From positions 27,352 through 91,351 of the forward strand of contig NZ_BONO01000020.1 of the NCBI RefSeq assembly GCF_016862755.1: DNA of 64,000 bases. Direction: 5' to 3'. The DNA is from Cellulomonas pakistanensis (lineage in GTDB: Bacteria; Actinomycetota; Actinomycetes; Actinomycetales; Cellulomonadaceae). The notes beneath the pieces are model-generated. The model worked only from the letters and a program-made list of their open reading frames with translations. It was not told the origin of the DNA and did no database searches. Shown one piece after another: positions 55,021 through 63,860 of the stretch. The position numbers were made by a program, and so were the translations under genes. Position 1 is the first letter of the stretch, and each line of letters opens with the position of its first letter.

Positions 55021-55509
55021 ATGGCCGGAGCGCTGCGCAAGACCATGCTGTACCTCGGGCTTGCCGACGACCGGGGCGAGCACGACCAGTACGTCGACGA
55101 GTACGACGAGCCGGAGGCGACGGTGGGACAGGACTACGAGGCCGAGGTGACGCCGCTGCGCCGCGAGTCGGCGCCGGAGCGACCCGTCGCCCCCGCCGCG
55201 GCGCCCGCGCCCCGGCACGACGGCGAGGTGCGCCGGATCACGACGATCCACCCGCGCTCCTACAACGACGCGCGCAAGATCGGCGAGGCGTTCCGCGAGA
55301 ACACCCCGGTGATCATGAACCTGTCGGACATGGACGACCAGGACGCCAAGCGCCTCGTCGACTTCGCCGCCGGGCTCATCTTCGGCCTGCACGGCGCGAT
55401 CGAGCGGGTCACCAACAAGGTGTTCCTGCTGTCGCCGCAGTCGGTGGAGATCACCGGTGACGGGCGTGCCCCCGAGGGCTCCCGCGCCGGCTTCTTCAAC
55501 CAGAGCTGA
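55021..55509 (+). CDS. sepF: Z-ring membrane anchor SepF
   Basis: A 162-residue protein. The N-terminal amphipathic helix MAGALRKTMLYLGLAD is the membrane-targeting segment, followed by an acidic linker (DEYDEPEATVGQDYEAE). The SepF core follows: ITTIHPRSYNDARKIGEAFRENTPVIMNLSDMD and RLVDFAAGLIFGLHGAIERVTNKVFLLSP. I chose ATG 55021 over the GTG at 55012 because it follows GGAG with normal spacing and gives the conserved MAGA start. It binds the FtsZ C-terminal peptide. Confidence 0.95.
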   Translation: MAGALRKTMLYLGLADDRGEHDQYVDEYDEPEATVGQDYEAEVTPLRRESAPERPVAPAAAPAPRHDGEVRRITTIHPRSYNDARKIGEAFRENTPVIMNLSDMDDQDAKRLVDFAAGLIFGLHGAIERVTNKVFLLSPQSVEITGDGRAPEGSRAGFFNQS

Positions 55510-55529
55510 CATCGGGGAGACTGGGACGC

Positions 55530-55820
55530 GTGACCTTCGTCCTCGGCCTGCTGCAGATCGTCGTCCTGGCCTTCATCCTCGTCCTGCTCGTGCGCCTGGT
55601 CCTCGACTGGGTGCAGTACTTCGCGCGGGAGTGGCGCCCGCGCGGCGCGGCGCTCGTGGTCGCGGAGATCACGTACTCCGTGACCGACCCGCCCCTGCGC
55701 GCGCTCCGGCGGGTCATCCCGCCCCTGACCCTGGGCTCGGTGCGTCTGGACCTGGCGTTCCTCGTGCTCATGCTCGGCTGCTCGTTCCTGCTGTCGCTGC
55801 TCGGAGCGCTCGCCGCATGA
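55530..55820 (+). CDS. YggT-family membrane protein
   Basis: A 96-residue protein with two membrane segments (LGLLQIVVLAFILVLLVRLVLDWV and LDLAFLVLMLGCSFLLSLLGAL) separated by the conserved loop VTDPPLRALRRVIPPLTLG. YggT/YlmG proteins sit between sepF and divIVA in Gram-positives and affect nucleoid and division-site distribution. It starts with GTG 20 bases after sepF. Confidence 0.93.
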   Translation: MTFVLGLLQIVVLAFILVLLVRLVLDWVQYFAREWRPRGAALVVAEITYSVTDPPLRALRRVIPPLTLGSVRLDLAFLVLMLGCSFLLSLLGALAA

Positions 55821-55909
55821 CGCGGACGCGCCCCGCGCACGCCGGCCCGGCGGTCGGCACCGCCACGCGCCCCGCCGAACGGGTCGCGTGCACAAACCGG
55901 AATGTCCGC

Positions 55910-55915
55910 TACGGT
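55910..55915 (+). promoter_or_regulatory. -10 box for divIVA
   Basis: TACGGT lies about 62 bases before the divIVA ATG, leaving a leader with a GAAGAGG ribosome-binding site. The -35 is not clear. Confidence 0.5.
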
Positions 55916-55977
55916 GGCCCGAGGTGGTCGGCGGACTGCCACCGGCTCGACCCAGTACGACCGAAGAGGTGACGACG

Positions 55978-56634
55978 ATGGCACTGCTCACAGCAGACGA
56001 CGTCCTGAACAAGAAGTTCCAGGCGACGAAGTTCCGCGAGGGGTACGACCAGGACGAGGTCGACGACTTCCTCGACGAGGTCGTGAACACCCTCCGGGAG
56101 ACCCAGAGCGAGAACGAGGACCTCAAGTCCAAGCTCGCCGCGGCCGAGCGCCGGATCGCCGAGCTGAGCCGCCAGGGGGCGCAGGCCGCCCAGGCGCCGA
56201 AGCCCGAGGCCGAGAAGCCCGCGCCCGCCCCGGTCCCCGCCGCCGCCCCGGCACCGGCCCCGGTCGCCACCGCCCCGGTCGCGCCGCAGCGGCAGAGCGA
56301 GCCCGAGTCGGCCACCGGCATGCTCGCCCTGGCGCAGAAGCTGCACGACGACTACGTGCGCAGCGGCCAGGAGGAGGGCGACCGCATCGTCAACGAGGCG
56401 AAGGGCCAGGCCCAGCGCATCGTCCGCGAGGCGGAGGAGACCTCGGCCCGCACGCTCTCCGAGCTGGAGCAGGAGCGGTCGATCCTCGAGCGGAAGATCG
56501 ACGAGCTGCGCGTCTTCGAGCGCGACTACCGCACCCGCCTCAAGAGCTACCTCGAGAACCTGCTCGGGGACCTGGACAACCGGGCGAGCGCGCTCCCGCA
56601 GCGCGGCGCCCAGGGCGCGACCCCGTCCGTCTGA
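55978..56634 (+). CDS. divIVA: Polar growth and division scaffold DivIVA (Wag31)
   Basis: A 218-residue coiled-coil protein. The N-terminal membrane-curvature domain is ALLTADDVLNKKFQATKFREGYDQDEVDDFLDEVV. A first coiled coil (ETQSENEDLKSKLAAAERRIAELS), a Pro/Ala hinge at about residues 70-100, and a second coiled coil (RSGQEEGDRIVNEAKGQAQRIVREAEETSARTLSELEQERSILERKI) follow. In actinobacteria it marks negatively curved poles and directs wall synthesis. Monocistronic; terminator at 56664. Confidence 0.96.
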   Translation: MALLTADDVLNKKFQATKFREGYDQDEVDDFLDEVVNTLRETQSENEDLKSKLAAAERRIAELSRQGAQAAQAPKPEAEKPAPAPVPAAAPAPAPVATAPVAPQRQSEPESATGMLALAQKLHDDYVRSGQEEGDRIVNEAKGQAQRIVREAEETSARTLSELEQERSILERKIDELRVFERDYRTRLKSYLENLLGDLDNRASALPQRGAQGATPSV

Positions 56635-56663
56635 CGGACCGCAGCGCCCGCTCGTCACCCACG

Positions 56664-56697
56664 ACACACCACGCCCGGCCTCTCGGGCGTGGTGTGT
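56664..56697 (+). terminator. Terminator after divIVA
   Basis: ACACACCACGCCCG pairs with CGGGCGTGGTGTGT around GCCTCT, followed by TGTGCG. A 14-bp perfect stem. Confidence 0.9.
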
Positions 56698-56720
56698 TGT
56701 GCGTCCAGGCCGCGGGCGCA

Positions 56721-56726
56721 TAGTCT
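56721..56726 (+). promoter_or_regulatory. -10 box for the TraR/DksA-type gene
   Basis: TAGTCT lies 32 bases upstream of the GTG at 56759; the leader includes GAGGAAAGAGG. Confidence 0.5.
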
Positions 56727-56758
56727 CTGCGGACTCATCTGAGGAAAGAGGACCCGAC

Positions 56759-57217
56759 GTGGCCATCAACGACTCGCTCGACGCGACCGCTGCCCGCCCG
56801 CTGCCCGACCTGACGGACGCGGCGACCCGGTTCCCGGTCCGCGCCGGCGAGGACCCCTGGACCGAGCAGGAGGTGCGGGAGGTCGCCACCGAGTTGATCA
56901 GCGAGATCGACCGCCTGACCGCCGAGCTCGCCGCCGCCGACCAGGAGCTGTCCGACCTGCTGCGGAACTCCGGGGACGGCGCGGGCGACGACCAGGCCGA
57001 CTCCGGGTCCAGCGCCCTCGAGCGCGAGCACGAGCTCACGCTGGTGAACAACACCCGCGACATGCTGGAGCAGACCACGCGCGCCGTGGCCCGCATCGAC
57101 GCCGGCACGTTCGGCCGCTGCGACTCCTGCGGCGAGGCGATCGGCAAGGCGCGCGTGCAGGCGTTCCCGCGCGCCACGCTCTGCGTGTCCTGCAAGCAGC
57201 GCGAGGAGCGCCGCTGA
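56759..57217 (+). CDS. TraR/DksA-family zinc-finger protein
   Basis: A 152-residue protein. The helical N-terminal part contains EQEVREVATELISEIDRLTAELAAADQELSDLL. The C-terminal four-cysteine zinc finger is CDSCGEAIGKARVQAFPRATLCVSCK. DksA proteins bind the RNA polymerase secondary channel. The acidic DXXDXA tip needed for classic DksA activity is not obvious here, so the mode of action may differ. GTG 56759 follows a strong ribosome-binding site. Monocistronic between two terminators. Confidence 0.88.
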   Translation: MAINDSLDATAARPLPDLTDAATRFPVRAGEDPWTEQEVREVATELISEIDRLTAELAAADQELSDLLRNSGDGAGDDQADSGSSALEREHELTLVNNTRDMLEQTTRAVARIDAGTFGRCDSCGEAIGKARVQAFPRATLCVSCKQREERR

Positions 57218-57237
57218 CCGACGCGGTCCCCGACGTG

Positions 57238-57272
57238 ACGACGGCCCCCGGCGTGCTGCCGGGGGCCGTCGT
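57238..57272 (+). terminator. Terminator after the TraR/DksA-type gene
   Basis: ACGACGGCCCCCGGC pairs with GCCGGGGGCCGTCGT around GTGCT, a 15-bp perfect stem. Confidence 0.9.
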
Positions 57273-57330
57273 GCGTCCCGGGGCGGGGCGTCCCCGGCGG
57301 CGCGCGTGCCGGCCGGCGCGGGCGCGCCCG

Positions 57331-57336
57331 TAGACT
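57331..57336 (+). promoter_or_regulatory. -10 box for lspA
   Basis: TAGACT ends eight bases before the ATG at 57345, consistent with a leaderless or near-leaderless message. Confidence 0.55.
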
Positions 57337-57344
57337 CGGCCGCG

Positions 57345-58052
57345 ATGTCGCACAGCCCCGGGCCCGCGCCCGCCACCGACCCCGCCCGCCGCCGCCGGCT
57401 GGTGACCGGCCTCGTCGGCCTCGCCGCCGTCACGCTGGTCCTCGACCAGGCGACCAAGGCCTGGGCGCTGCAGGCCCTCGACGAGGGCGTGCGCCGCGAG
57501 GTGCTGGGCGACCTGCTCGGCCTCCAGCTGCTGTTCAACCCCGGCGCCGCGCTCGGCCTCGCGACCGGCACCACCTGGCTGCTGACGCTGGTCGCGATCG
57601 CCGTCGTGGTCGTGATCGTGCGGGTCGCCGGCCGGCTCGGGTCCCGCGCCTGGGCCGTGGCGCTCGGGCTGCTGCTCGGCGGCGCGCTCGGCAACCTCGT
57701 GGACCGGCTGTTCCGGGCCCCGGGGGTGTTCCGCGGGCACGTCGTCGACTTCATCGCGTATCTCGACTGGTTCGTCGGGAACGTCGCGGACATCGCGATC
57801 GTGGTGGCCGCGGGGCTGCTCATGATCCTGTCGCTGATGGGCATCCGGCTGGACGGGACCCGCGAGGGGCGGGACGCCGACGACCACGAGGCGGCGGAGG
57901 CCGACGCGGCCGACGGCGCGCGCGCGGGCTCCGACGCGCCGGCCGCCGACGTGCCGGCCTCGGACGCGCGCGCCTCGGACGCGCCGGCCGCGCCCGCCCC
58001 GGCCGCGGACGCGCCCGTCGTCCCCGAGACCCCCACGCGCCGCGATGTCTGA
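57345..58052 (+). CDS. lspA: Lipoprotein signal peptidase LspA
   Basis: A 235-residue membrane aspartyl protease that cleaves diacylated prolipoproteins. Four membrane segments are present. The catalytic Asp120 is in GNLVDRLF and Asp149 in [18 protein letters not shown] is the conserved first loop. The C-terminal 65 residues are an unusual Ala/Asp/Pro-rich acidic tail (from about residue 170), not needed for catalysis. I chose ATG 57345 by its -10 box. It overlaps rluD by eight bases. Confidence 0.94.
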   Translation: MSHSPGPAPATDPARRRRLVTGLVGLAAVTLVLDQATKAWALQALDEGVRREVLGDLLGLQLLFNPGAALGLATGTTWLLTLVAIAVVVVIVRVAGRLGSRAWAVALGLLLGGALGNLVDRLFRAPGVFRGHVVDFIAYLDWFVGNVADIAIVVAAGLLMILSLMGIRLDGTREGRDADDHEAAEADAADGARAGSDAPAADVPASDARASDAPAAPAPAADAPVVPETPTRRDV

Positions 58053-58980
58053 CGTCCGCACGCTCCCCGTCCCCGACGCCCTGGCCGGCGAGCGGGTCGA
58101 CGCCGCGCTGTCCCGGATGCTCGGCCTGTCCCGCACCCGCGCCGCCGAGCTCGCGGAGGGCGGCTACGTGCGCGTCGACGGCGTCGAGGTCGGCAAGTCC
58201 GCCCGGCTGCCCGCCGACGCCTGGCTCGAGGTCGAGATGCCGTCCGCCGCGCCGGTGTCCACCGTGCCCACCGAGGACGACGTGCCCGCGCTGCGGGTGG
58301 CGTACGAGGACGACGACGTCGTGGTCGTCGACAAGCCGGTCGGCGTCGCCGCGCACCCCTCGCCGGGCTGGACCGGCCCGACCGTCGTCGGCGTGCTCGC
58401 CGCGCGCGGCTACCGGGTGTCCACGTCGGGCGCGGCGGAGCGCCAGGGCGTCGTGCACCGGCTCGACGTCGGCACGTCCGGGCTCATGGTGGTCGCCAAG
58501 AGCGAGCACGCGTACACGGTGCTCAAGCGCGCGTTCAAGGAGCGCACGGTCGACAAGGTCTACCACGCGCTGGCGCAGGGCCACCCCGAGCCGACGACGG
58601 GCACGATCGACGCCCCGATCGGCCGGCACCCGAGCCAGGACTGGAAGTTCGCGGTCACCGCGGACGGCAAGCCCTCGGTGACGCACTACGAGGTGCTCGA
58701 GATGCTGCCGGCGGCGTCGCTGTGCGAGGTGCACCTCGAGACCGGGCGCACGCACCAGATCCGGGTGCACTTCTCGGCCCTGCGGCACCCGCTGGTCGGG
58801 GACCTCACCTACGGTGCCGACCCGGCGCTGGCGGAGCGGGTCGGCCTGTCCCGGCAGTGGCTGCACGCGATGCGGCTCGGGTTCGCGCACCCGGCGGACG
58901 GCCGGTGGCTCGAGGTGTCGAGCGAGTACCCCGCGGACCTCTCCCGGGCGCTCGAGACGCTGCGCGACGGCTACCGCTGA
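58045..58980 (+). CDS. Ribosomal large subunit pseudouridine synthase, RluD type
   Basis: A 311-residue enzyme. An N-terminal S4 RNA-binding domain ([31 protein letters not shown]) precedes the RluA-family catalytic domain with the active-site Asp in [15 protein letters not shown]. It also has [24 protein letters not shown]. It should isomerise uridines in helix 69 of 23S rRNA. ATG 58045 overlaps lspA, a pairing common in bacteria. Exact target positions are inferred. Confidence 0.93.
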   Translation: MSDVRTLPVPDALAGERVDAALSRMLGLSRTRAAELAEGGYVRVDGVEVGKSARLPADAWLEVEMPSAAPVSTVPTEDDVPALRVAYEDDDVVVVDKPVGVAAHPSPGWTGPTVVGVLAARGYRVSTSGAAERQGVVHRLDVGTSGLMVVAKSEHAYTVLKRAFKERTVDKVYHALAQGHPEPTTGTIDAPIGRHPSQDWKFAVTADGKPSVTHYEVLEMLPAASLCEVHLETGRTHQIRVHFSALRHPLVGDLTYGADPALAERVGLSRQWLHAMRLGFAHPADGRWLEVSSEYPADLSRALETLRDGYR

Positions 58981-59044
58981 CCCCGCCGCTGTGACGTCGG
59001 TCGCGGGGGCGGCGGGGCGGTCCGGGGCTGTCGGAGCCGCGACC

Positions 59045-59050
59045 TAGGAT
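59045..59050 (+). promoter_or_regulatory. -10 box for dnaE
   Basis: TAGGAT ends seven bases before the ATG at 59058. An upstream ATG at 59049 overlaps this hexamer and is therefore unlikely to be the start. Confidence 0.6.
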
Positions 59051-59057
59051 GGCTCGC

Positions 59058-62000
59058 ATGGCCTCGGGTTCCGACTTCGTCCACCTGCACGTCCACTCCG
59101 AGTACTCGATGCTCGACGGCGCCGCGCGGGTGGGGGAGATGCTCGCGGAGGCGAAGCGCCTGGGCCAGACCGCGATGGCGATCACGGACCACGGCTACCT
59201 GTTCGGCGCGTTCGACTTCTACTCGCAGGCCAAGAAGGCCGGCATCAAGCCGATCATCGGCGTCGAGGCGTACGTGACCCCCGGCACCAGCCGGTTCGAC
59301 CAGACGCGCGTCCGCTGGGGCGAGGCGCACCAGGCCGCCGACGACGTGTCCGCGCGCGGCGCCTACACGCACATGACGCTGCTCTCGCGCACCACCGAGG
59401 GCATGCACAACCTGTTCCGGATGGGGTCGCTCGCGTCCCTCGACGGGCAGATGGGCAAGTGGCCGCGCATGGACCGCGAGCTGCTGCAGACGTACTCCGA
59501 GGGCCTCATCGCGACCTCCGGCTGCCCGTCCAGCGAGGTGCAGACCCGGCTCCGGCTCGGGCACTGGGACGAGGCCGTGCGCGCGGCGGGCGAGCTGCAG
59601 GACATCTTCGGCAAGGAGAACTTCTTCGTCGAGGTCATGGACCACGGCCTGGAGATCGAGCGCCGGACGATCAAGGACCTCATCCGGGTCGCCGAGACGA
59701 TCGGCGCGCCGCTGGTCGCCACCAACGACCTGCACTACACGACCAAGGACGACGCGCACGCGCACGAGGTGCTGCTCGCGGTGCAGTCCGGGTCGACGCT
59801 CGACGAGCCGACCTACGACCAGGGCGGGTCGCGGTTCGCGTTCGGCGGCGACGGCTACTACGTGAAGTCGGCCGACGAGATGCGCCGCACCTGGGCCGAG
59901 CTGCCCGAGGCGGTCGACAACACGCTGCTGATCGCCGAGCGGTGCGAGGTCGAGTTCCCGACCGGCGCCAACTACATGCCGCGGTTCCCCGTCCCGGCCG
60001 GCGAGGACGAGAACTCCTGGTTCGTCAAGGAGGTCGAGCGCGGCCTGCAGAAGCGGTACAAGGGCCAGGTGCCCGACGACGTGCGCAAGCAGGCGGAGTA
60101 CGAGACCGGCGTCATCGTCCAGCTGGGCTTCTCCGGCTACTTCCTCGTGGTCGCCGACTTCATCCAGTGGGCCAAGGACCAGGGCATCCGCGTCGGGCCG
60201 GGCCGTGGCTCCGCCGCCGGCTCGATGGCCTCCTACGCGATGGGCATCACCGAGCTCGACCCGCTGCGGCACGGGCTCATCTTCGAGCGGTTCCTCAACC
60301 CCGAGCGCGTCTCCTGGCCCGACGTCGACGTCGACTTCGACGAGCGCCGGCGCGGCGAGGTCATCCGGTACGTCACCGAGAAGTACGGCGACGACCGGGT
60401 CGCGCAGATCGTCACCTACGGCACGATCAAGGCGAAGCAGGCCCTCAAGGACTCGTCGCGCGTCCTCGGCATGCCGTTCGCGATGGGCGAGAAGCTCACC
60501 AAGGCGATGCCGCCCGCCGTCATGGGCAAGGACATCCCGCTGTCGGGCATGTACGACCCCGAGCACCCGCGGTACGCCGAGGCCGAGGAGTTCCGCCAGG
60601 TCGTCGCCGCCGACCCCGAGGCGCAGCGCGTCCTCGAGACCGCGCGCGGCCTGGAGAACCTCAAGCGGCAGTGGGGCGTGCACGCCGCCGGCGTCATCAT
60701 GTCCAGCGAGCCGCTGATCGACATCATCCCGATCATGAAGCGGCCGCAGGACGGCGCGGTCATCACGCAGTTCGACTACCCGACGTCCGAGGGCCTCGGC
60801 CTGATCAAGATGGACTTCCTCGGGCTGCGGAACCTCACGATCCTCGACGACGCCCTGCGCAACATCGTCATGAACGGCAAGCCGCAGATCGAGCTCGACG
60901 ACATCGAGCTCGACGACCGGGCCACCTACGAGCTGCTCGGCCGGGGCGACACCCTCGGCGTGTTCCAGCTCGACGGCGGCCCCATGCGGTCCCTGCTGCG
61001 CCAGATGCGCCCCGACAACTTCGAGGACATCTCCGCGGTCATCGCCCTGTACCGGCCGGGTCCGATGGGCATGAACTCGCACACGAACTACGCGCTGCGC
61101 AAGAACGGGCTGCAGCCGAACACGCCCATCCACCCGGAGCTCGAGGAGCCCCTGGCGGAGGTCCTCGACGGCACCTACGGCCTCATCGTGTACCAGGAGC
61201 AGGTGCAGAAGGCCGCGCAGGTGCTCGCCGGCTACTCGCTCGGCCAGGCCGACCTGCTGCGCCGCGCGATGGGCAAGAAGAAGAAGGAGATCCTCGACAA
61301 GGAGTTCGTGCCCTTCGAGGCGGGCATGAAGGAGCGGGGCTACTCCACCGCCGCGATCAAGGCCGTGTGGGACGTGCTGGTCCCGTTCGCCGGGTACGCG
61401 TTCAACAAGGCGCACTCCGCGGGGTACGGCGTCGTCTCCTACTGGACCGCGTTCCTCAAGGCCAACTACCCGACCGAGTACATGGCGGGCCTGCTGACCT
61501 CGGTCGGCGACGACAAGGACAAGTCGGCGCTGTACCTCGGCGAGTGCCGCCGCATGGGCATCACCGTGCTGCCGCCGGACGTGAACTCCTCGTCCGCGCT
61601 GTTCACGGCCGTCGGCGACGACATCCGGTTCGGCCTGACCGCCGTCCGCAACGTCGGCGCCAACGTGGTCGAGGCGATCGTGCGCACCCGGGAGGAGAAG
61701 GGCGACTTCACGTCGTTCACCGACTTCCTCGACAAGGTGCCGGCGGTCGTCTGCAACAAGCGCACCATCGAGTCGCTCATCAAGGCCGGCGCGTTCGACT
61801 CGCTCGGCCACGCGCGCCGCGCGCTGCTGCTCGTGCACGAGCAGGCCGTCGAGTCCGTCATCGGCGTCAAGCGCAAGGAGGCCGAGGGGCAGTTCGACCT
61901 GTTCGCCGACCTCGGCACCGACGACGGCCCCGGGTTCTCGGTGCAGGTGCCCGACGTGCCCGACTGGGACAAGAAGCAGCGGCTGCAGTTCGAGCGCGAG

Positions 62001-62627
62001 ATGCTCGGCCTGTACGTGTCCGACCACCCGCTGTCCGGCCTGGAGCACGTGCTGTCCGCCGCCGCCGACGTCTCGATCGCGACGCTCAACGCGGACGAGG
62101 CGCGGCCGGACGGGTCGACCGTCGTCGTGTCCGGGCTCGTGACGTCGCTGCAGCGCAAGATGTCCAAGCAGGGCAACCCGTGGGCCGCCGTGACGCTGGA
62201 GGACATGGAGGGCTCCGTCGAGATCATGTTCTTCGGCGAGACCTACCTGGCCTACTCGACCGTGCTCGCCGAGGACGCCGTGATCGTGGTCCGCGGGCGG
62301 GTGCGCCGCCGGGACGACGCGATGCAGCTCCAGGCGATGGAGGTGTCGCTGCCGGACCTCTCGGCCGTCGCGGACGCCCCGGTCGTCGTCACGCTGTCCG
62401 AGGCCCGGTGCATCCCGCCGGTCGTCGAGCGGCTGCGCGAGGTCGTGCAGACCCACCCCGGGATCACCGAGCTGCACCTGCGGGTCACGCGGCCGGGCGG
62501 GCGGACGACCGTGCTGCGCGCGGGGGAGGCGCTGCGGGTCGAGCGGTCGCCCGCGCTGTACGGCGACCTCAAGGCGCTGCTGGGCCCGGGCTGCCTCGCG
62601 TCGGCGGCGACGCCGGTGGGGGTCTGA
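59058..62627 (+). CDS. dnaE: DNA polymerase III subunit alpha (DnaE)
   Basis: A 1189-residue replicative polymerase. The N-terminal PHP domain starts FVHLHVHSEYSMLDGAARV and has TDHGYLFGAFDF, so its metal site looks intact. The catalytic palm includes the PDVDVDFD aspartates at about residues 421-428 and GPGRGSAAGSMASYAMGI before it. The helix-hairpin-helix and OB-fold (tRNA-anti) domains follow, and the beta-clamp-binding region EGQFDLFADLG is at about residue 945. Its size fits DnaE1 of actinobacteria. The start is fixed by the leaderless promoter. Confidence 0.97.
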   Translation: MASGSDFVHLHVHSEYSMLDGAARVGEMLAEAKRLGQTAMAITDHGYLFGAFDFYSQAKKAGIKPIIGVEAYVTPGTSRFDQTRVRWGEAHQAADDVSARGAYTHMTLLSRTTEGMHNLFRMGSLASLDGQMGKWPRMDRELLQTYSEGLIATSGCPSSEVQTRLRLGHWDEAVRAAGELQDIFGKENFFVEVMDHGLEIERRTIKDLIRVAETIGAPLVATNDLHYTTKDDAHAHEVLLAVQSGSTLDEPTYDQGGSRFAFGGDGYYVKSADEMRRTWAELPEAVDNTLLIAERCEVEFPTGANYMPRFPVPAGEDENSWFVKEVERGLQKRYKGQVPDDVRKQAEYETGVIVQLGFSGYFLVVADFIQWAKDQGIRVGPGRGSAAGSMASYAMGITELDPLRHGLIFERFLNPERVSWPDVDVDFDERRRGEVIRYVTEKYGDDRVAQIVTYGTIKAKQALKDSSRVLGMPFAMGEKLTKAMPPAVMGKDIPLSGMYDPEHPRYAEAEEFRQVVAADPEAQRVLETARGLENLKRQWGVHAAGVIMSSEPLIDIIPIMKRPQDGAVITQFDYPTSEGLGLIKMDFLGLRNLTILDDALRNIVMNGKPQIELDDIELDDRATYELLGRGDTLGVFQLDGGPMRSLLRQMRPDNFEDISAVIALYRPGPMGMNSHTNYALRKNGLQPNTPIHPELEEPLAEVLDGTYGLIVYQEQVQKAAQVLAGYSLGQADLLRRAMGKKKKEILDKEFVPFEAGMKERGYSTAAIKAVWDVLVPFAGYAFNKAHSAGYGVVSYWTAFLKANYPTEYMAGLLTSVGDDKDKSALYLGECRRMGITVLPPDVNSSSALFTAVGDDIRFGLTAVRNVGANVVEAIVRTREEKGDFTSFTDFLDKVPAVVCNKRTIESLIKAGAFDSLGHARRALLLVHEQAVESVIGVKRKEAEGQFDLFADLGTDDGPGFSVQVPDVPDWDKKQRLQFEREMLGLYVSDHPLSGLEHVLSAAADVSIATLNADEARPDGSTVVVSGLVTSLQRKMSKQGNPWAAVTLEDMEGSVEIMFFGETYLAYSTVLAEDAVIVVRGRVRRRDDAMQLQAMEVSLPDLSAVADAPVVVTLSEARCIPPVVERLREVVQTHPGITELHLRVTRPGGRTTVLRAGEALRVERSPALYGDLKALLGPGCLASAATPVGV

Positions 62628-62748
62628 CCCGCGGGGCTCCCGCCGCGCGGGCCGCGCTTCGCGTGCGTCCCGCTTCCCGCCCGCTGCGCTTCCTGCGCGC
62701 CGCGCTGCCTGCGCGCGCCGCTTCCCGCGCACCCGCGGCCGTGCCTGT

Positions 62749-62814
62749 CGCCGAGTCTCCACGTCGTGCCCGTGCGAGCCGCCGACCGCAGAGTCGTGCG
62801 GCGGAGACTCGGCG
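62749..62814. repeat. Palindromic intergenic element D (66 bp)
   Basis: CGCCGAGTCTCC at the left end is the exact complement of GGAGACTCGGCG at the right. The inner part is less symmetrical (GTCGTGC and GTCGTGCGGC segments). It lies 122 bases after dnaE and directly before the arsR promoter. The surrounding 62628-62860 gap holds no gene. Confidence 0.75.
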
Positions 62815-62828
62815 CGATTAACCCTTGC

Positions 62829-62838
62829 GTTATATAAC
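62829..62838 (+). promoter_or_regulatory. Candidate operator and -10 of the arsR gene
   Basis: GTTATATAAC is a perfect 10-bp palindrome in a small AT-rich patch. It contains TATAAC (62833-62838), a plausible -10, about 23 bases before the GTG. Autorepression by the ArsR product is likely. Confidence 0.5.
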
Positions 62839-62860
62839 CCAAGATGGAAACATCGGCGGC

Positions 62861-63244
62861 GTGCAGGTGATGGACGCGTTGGGGGACCCGGTCCGGCGGC
62901 GGCTCGTGGAGCTGCTCGCCGACGGTTCGCGGCCGGCGGGGGACCTCGCCGCCGCGGTCGGCGTCGAGTTCGGCATCAGCCAGCCCGCCGCGTCCCGCCA
63001 TCTGCGCGTGCTGCGCGAGGCGGGGCTGCTCACCGCCGAGGCCGACGGCACCCGGCGGCTCTACGCCGTCCGGCCGGAGGCGCTCGACGAGGTGCAGGCC
63101 TGGCTCGGCGGCGTCCGGCGGTTCTGGGACCAGCGGCTCGACGCGCTGGGCACCGAGGTCGCGCGCGGGCGCCGGGAGCGCGGCGCTGCGGGGCCGGCGA
63201 CCGCCGGCGACCGCGACGGCGACGGCAAGGGGCAGGCGCGATGA
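62861..63244 (+). CDS. ArsR-family winged-helix regulator
   Basis: A 127-residue regulator. The winged helix covers MDALGDPVRRRLVELLADGSRPAGDLAAAVGVEFGISQPAASRHLRVLREAGLLTAEADGTRRLYAV. It lacks the paired cysteines of metal-sensing ArsR proteins, so it belongs to the metal-independent group often paired with SRPBCC proteins. GTG 62861 is chosen; ATG 62870 is an in-frame alternative. The stop overlaps the SRPBCC gene start by four bases. Confidence 0.85.
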   Translation: MQVMDALGDPVRRRLVELLADGSRPAGDLAAAVGVEFGISQPAASRHLRVLREAGLLTAEADGTRRLYAVRPEALDEVQAWLGGVRRFWDQRLDALGTEVARGRRERGAAGPATAGDRDGDGKGQAR

Positions 63245-63792
63245 CGGACGGCACGAGCACCGAGGACACGGGCACGCCGCTGGGGGCGATGCGGCTCGGT
63301 GGGGAGGCGTCGGTGACGTTCCGCCGCCGGTACCCGACCGACCCGGCGAACCTGTGGGACGCGGTGACGACCCCGGAGCGGCTGGCGCGCTGGCTCGGGC
63401 CGGTCCACGGCGATCTGGCCCCCGGCGGCCGGTACGAGCTGCGGATGGGCGCCGACGAGCCCGGCTCCGACCAGAACGCCACGGGCGTCGTGCGCTCGTG
63501 CGACCCGCCCCGGGCGTTCGCGGTCGAGTGGTGCTTCCCCGGCGAGCGGCCGAGCGAGGTCGAGGTCCGGGTGGAGCCGGCTGCCGGGCCCCGCGAGGCG
63601 GAGCACCATGCGGTGCTGGTGCTCGTGCACACCCGCCTCGAGGACGCGCAGGCCGTCGGCTACGGCGCCGGCTGGCACACGTCCCTGGACCAGCTCGCCG
63701 ACCACGTCGCGGGGACCGCGATCCGCGACTGGGACGCCCGCTTCACGGAGCTGCTCCCGCGCTACCGCGCCGCTGCCGCGCCCACCGCCTGA
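63241..63792 (+). CDS. SRPBCC (AHSA1-like) domain protein
   Basis: A 183-residue protein with an SRPBCC hydrophobic-pocket fold: [55 protein letters not shown] and a C-terminal helix [14 protein letters not shown]. Such proteins bind hydrophobic ligands or act as Aha1-like factors. Translational coupling to the ArsR gene suggests a ligand-responsive pair. Whether it acts with the HSP90 protein at the other end of the window is unknown. Confidence 0.85.
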   Translation: MTDGTSTEDTGTPLGAMRLGGEASVTFRRRYPTDPANLWDAVTTPERLARWLGPVHGDLAPGGRYELRMGADEPGSDQNATGVVRSCDPPRAFAVEWCFPGERPSEVEVRVEPAAGPREAEHHAVLVLVHTRLEDAQAVGYGAGWHTSLDQLADHVAGTAIRDWDARFTELLPRYRAAAAPTA

Positions 63793-63860
63793 CGCGAGGC
63801 GCGCCGACCCGGCGCTCGGCGCCGCGACCCGCGACACCCGCCCGGCCGCCGCCGTCGGCC

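Noticed and set aside
58971..62762. A long open frame antisense to dnaE (more than 1200 codons)
   Set aside because: GC-rich third positions keep antisense frames open; it has no recognisable domain, is rich in Arg/Gly/Val/Leu of shadow type, and lies opposite a certain gene.
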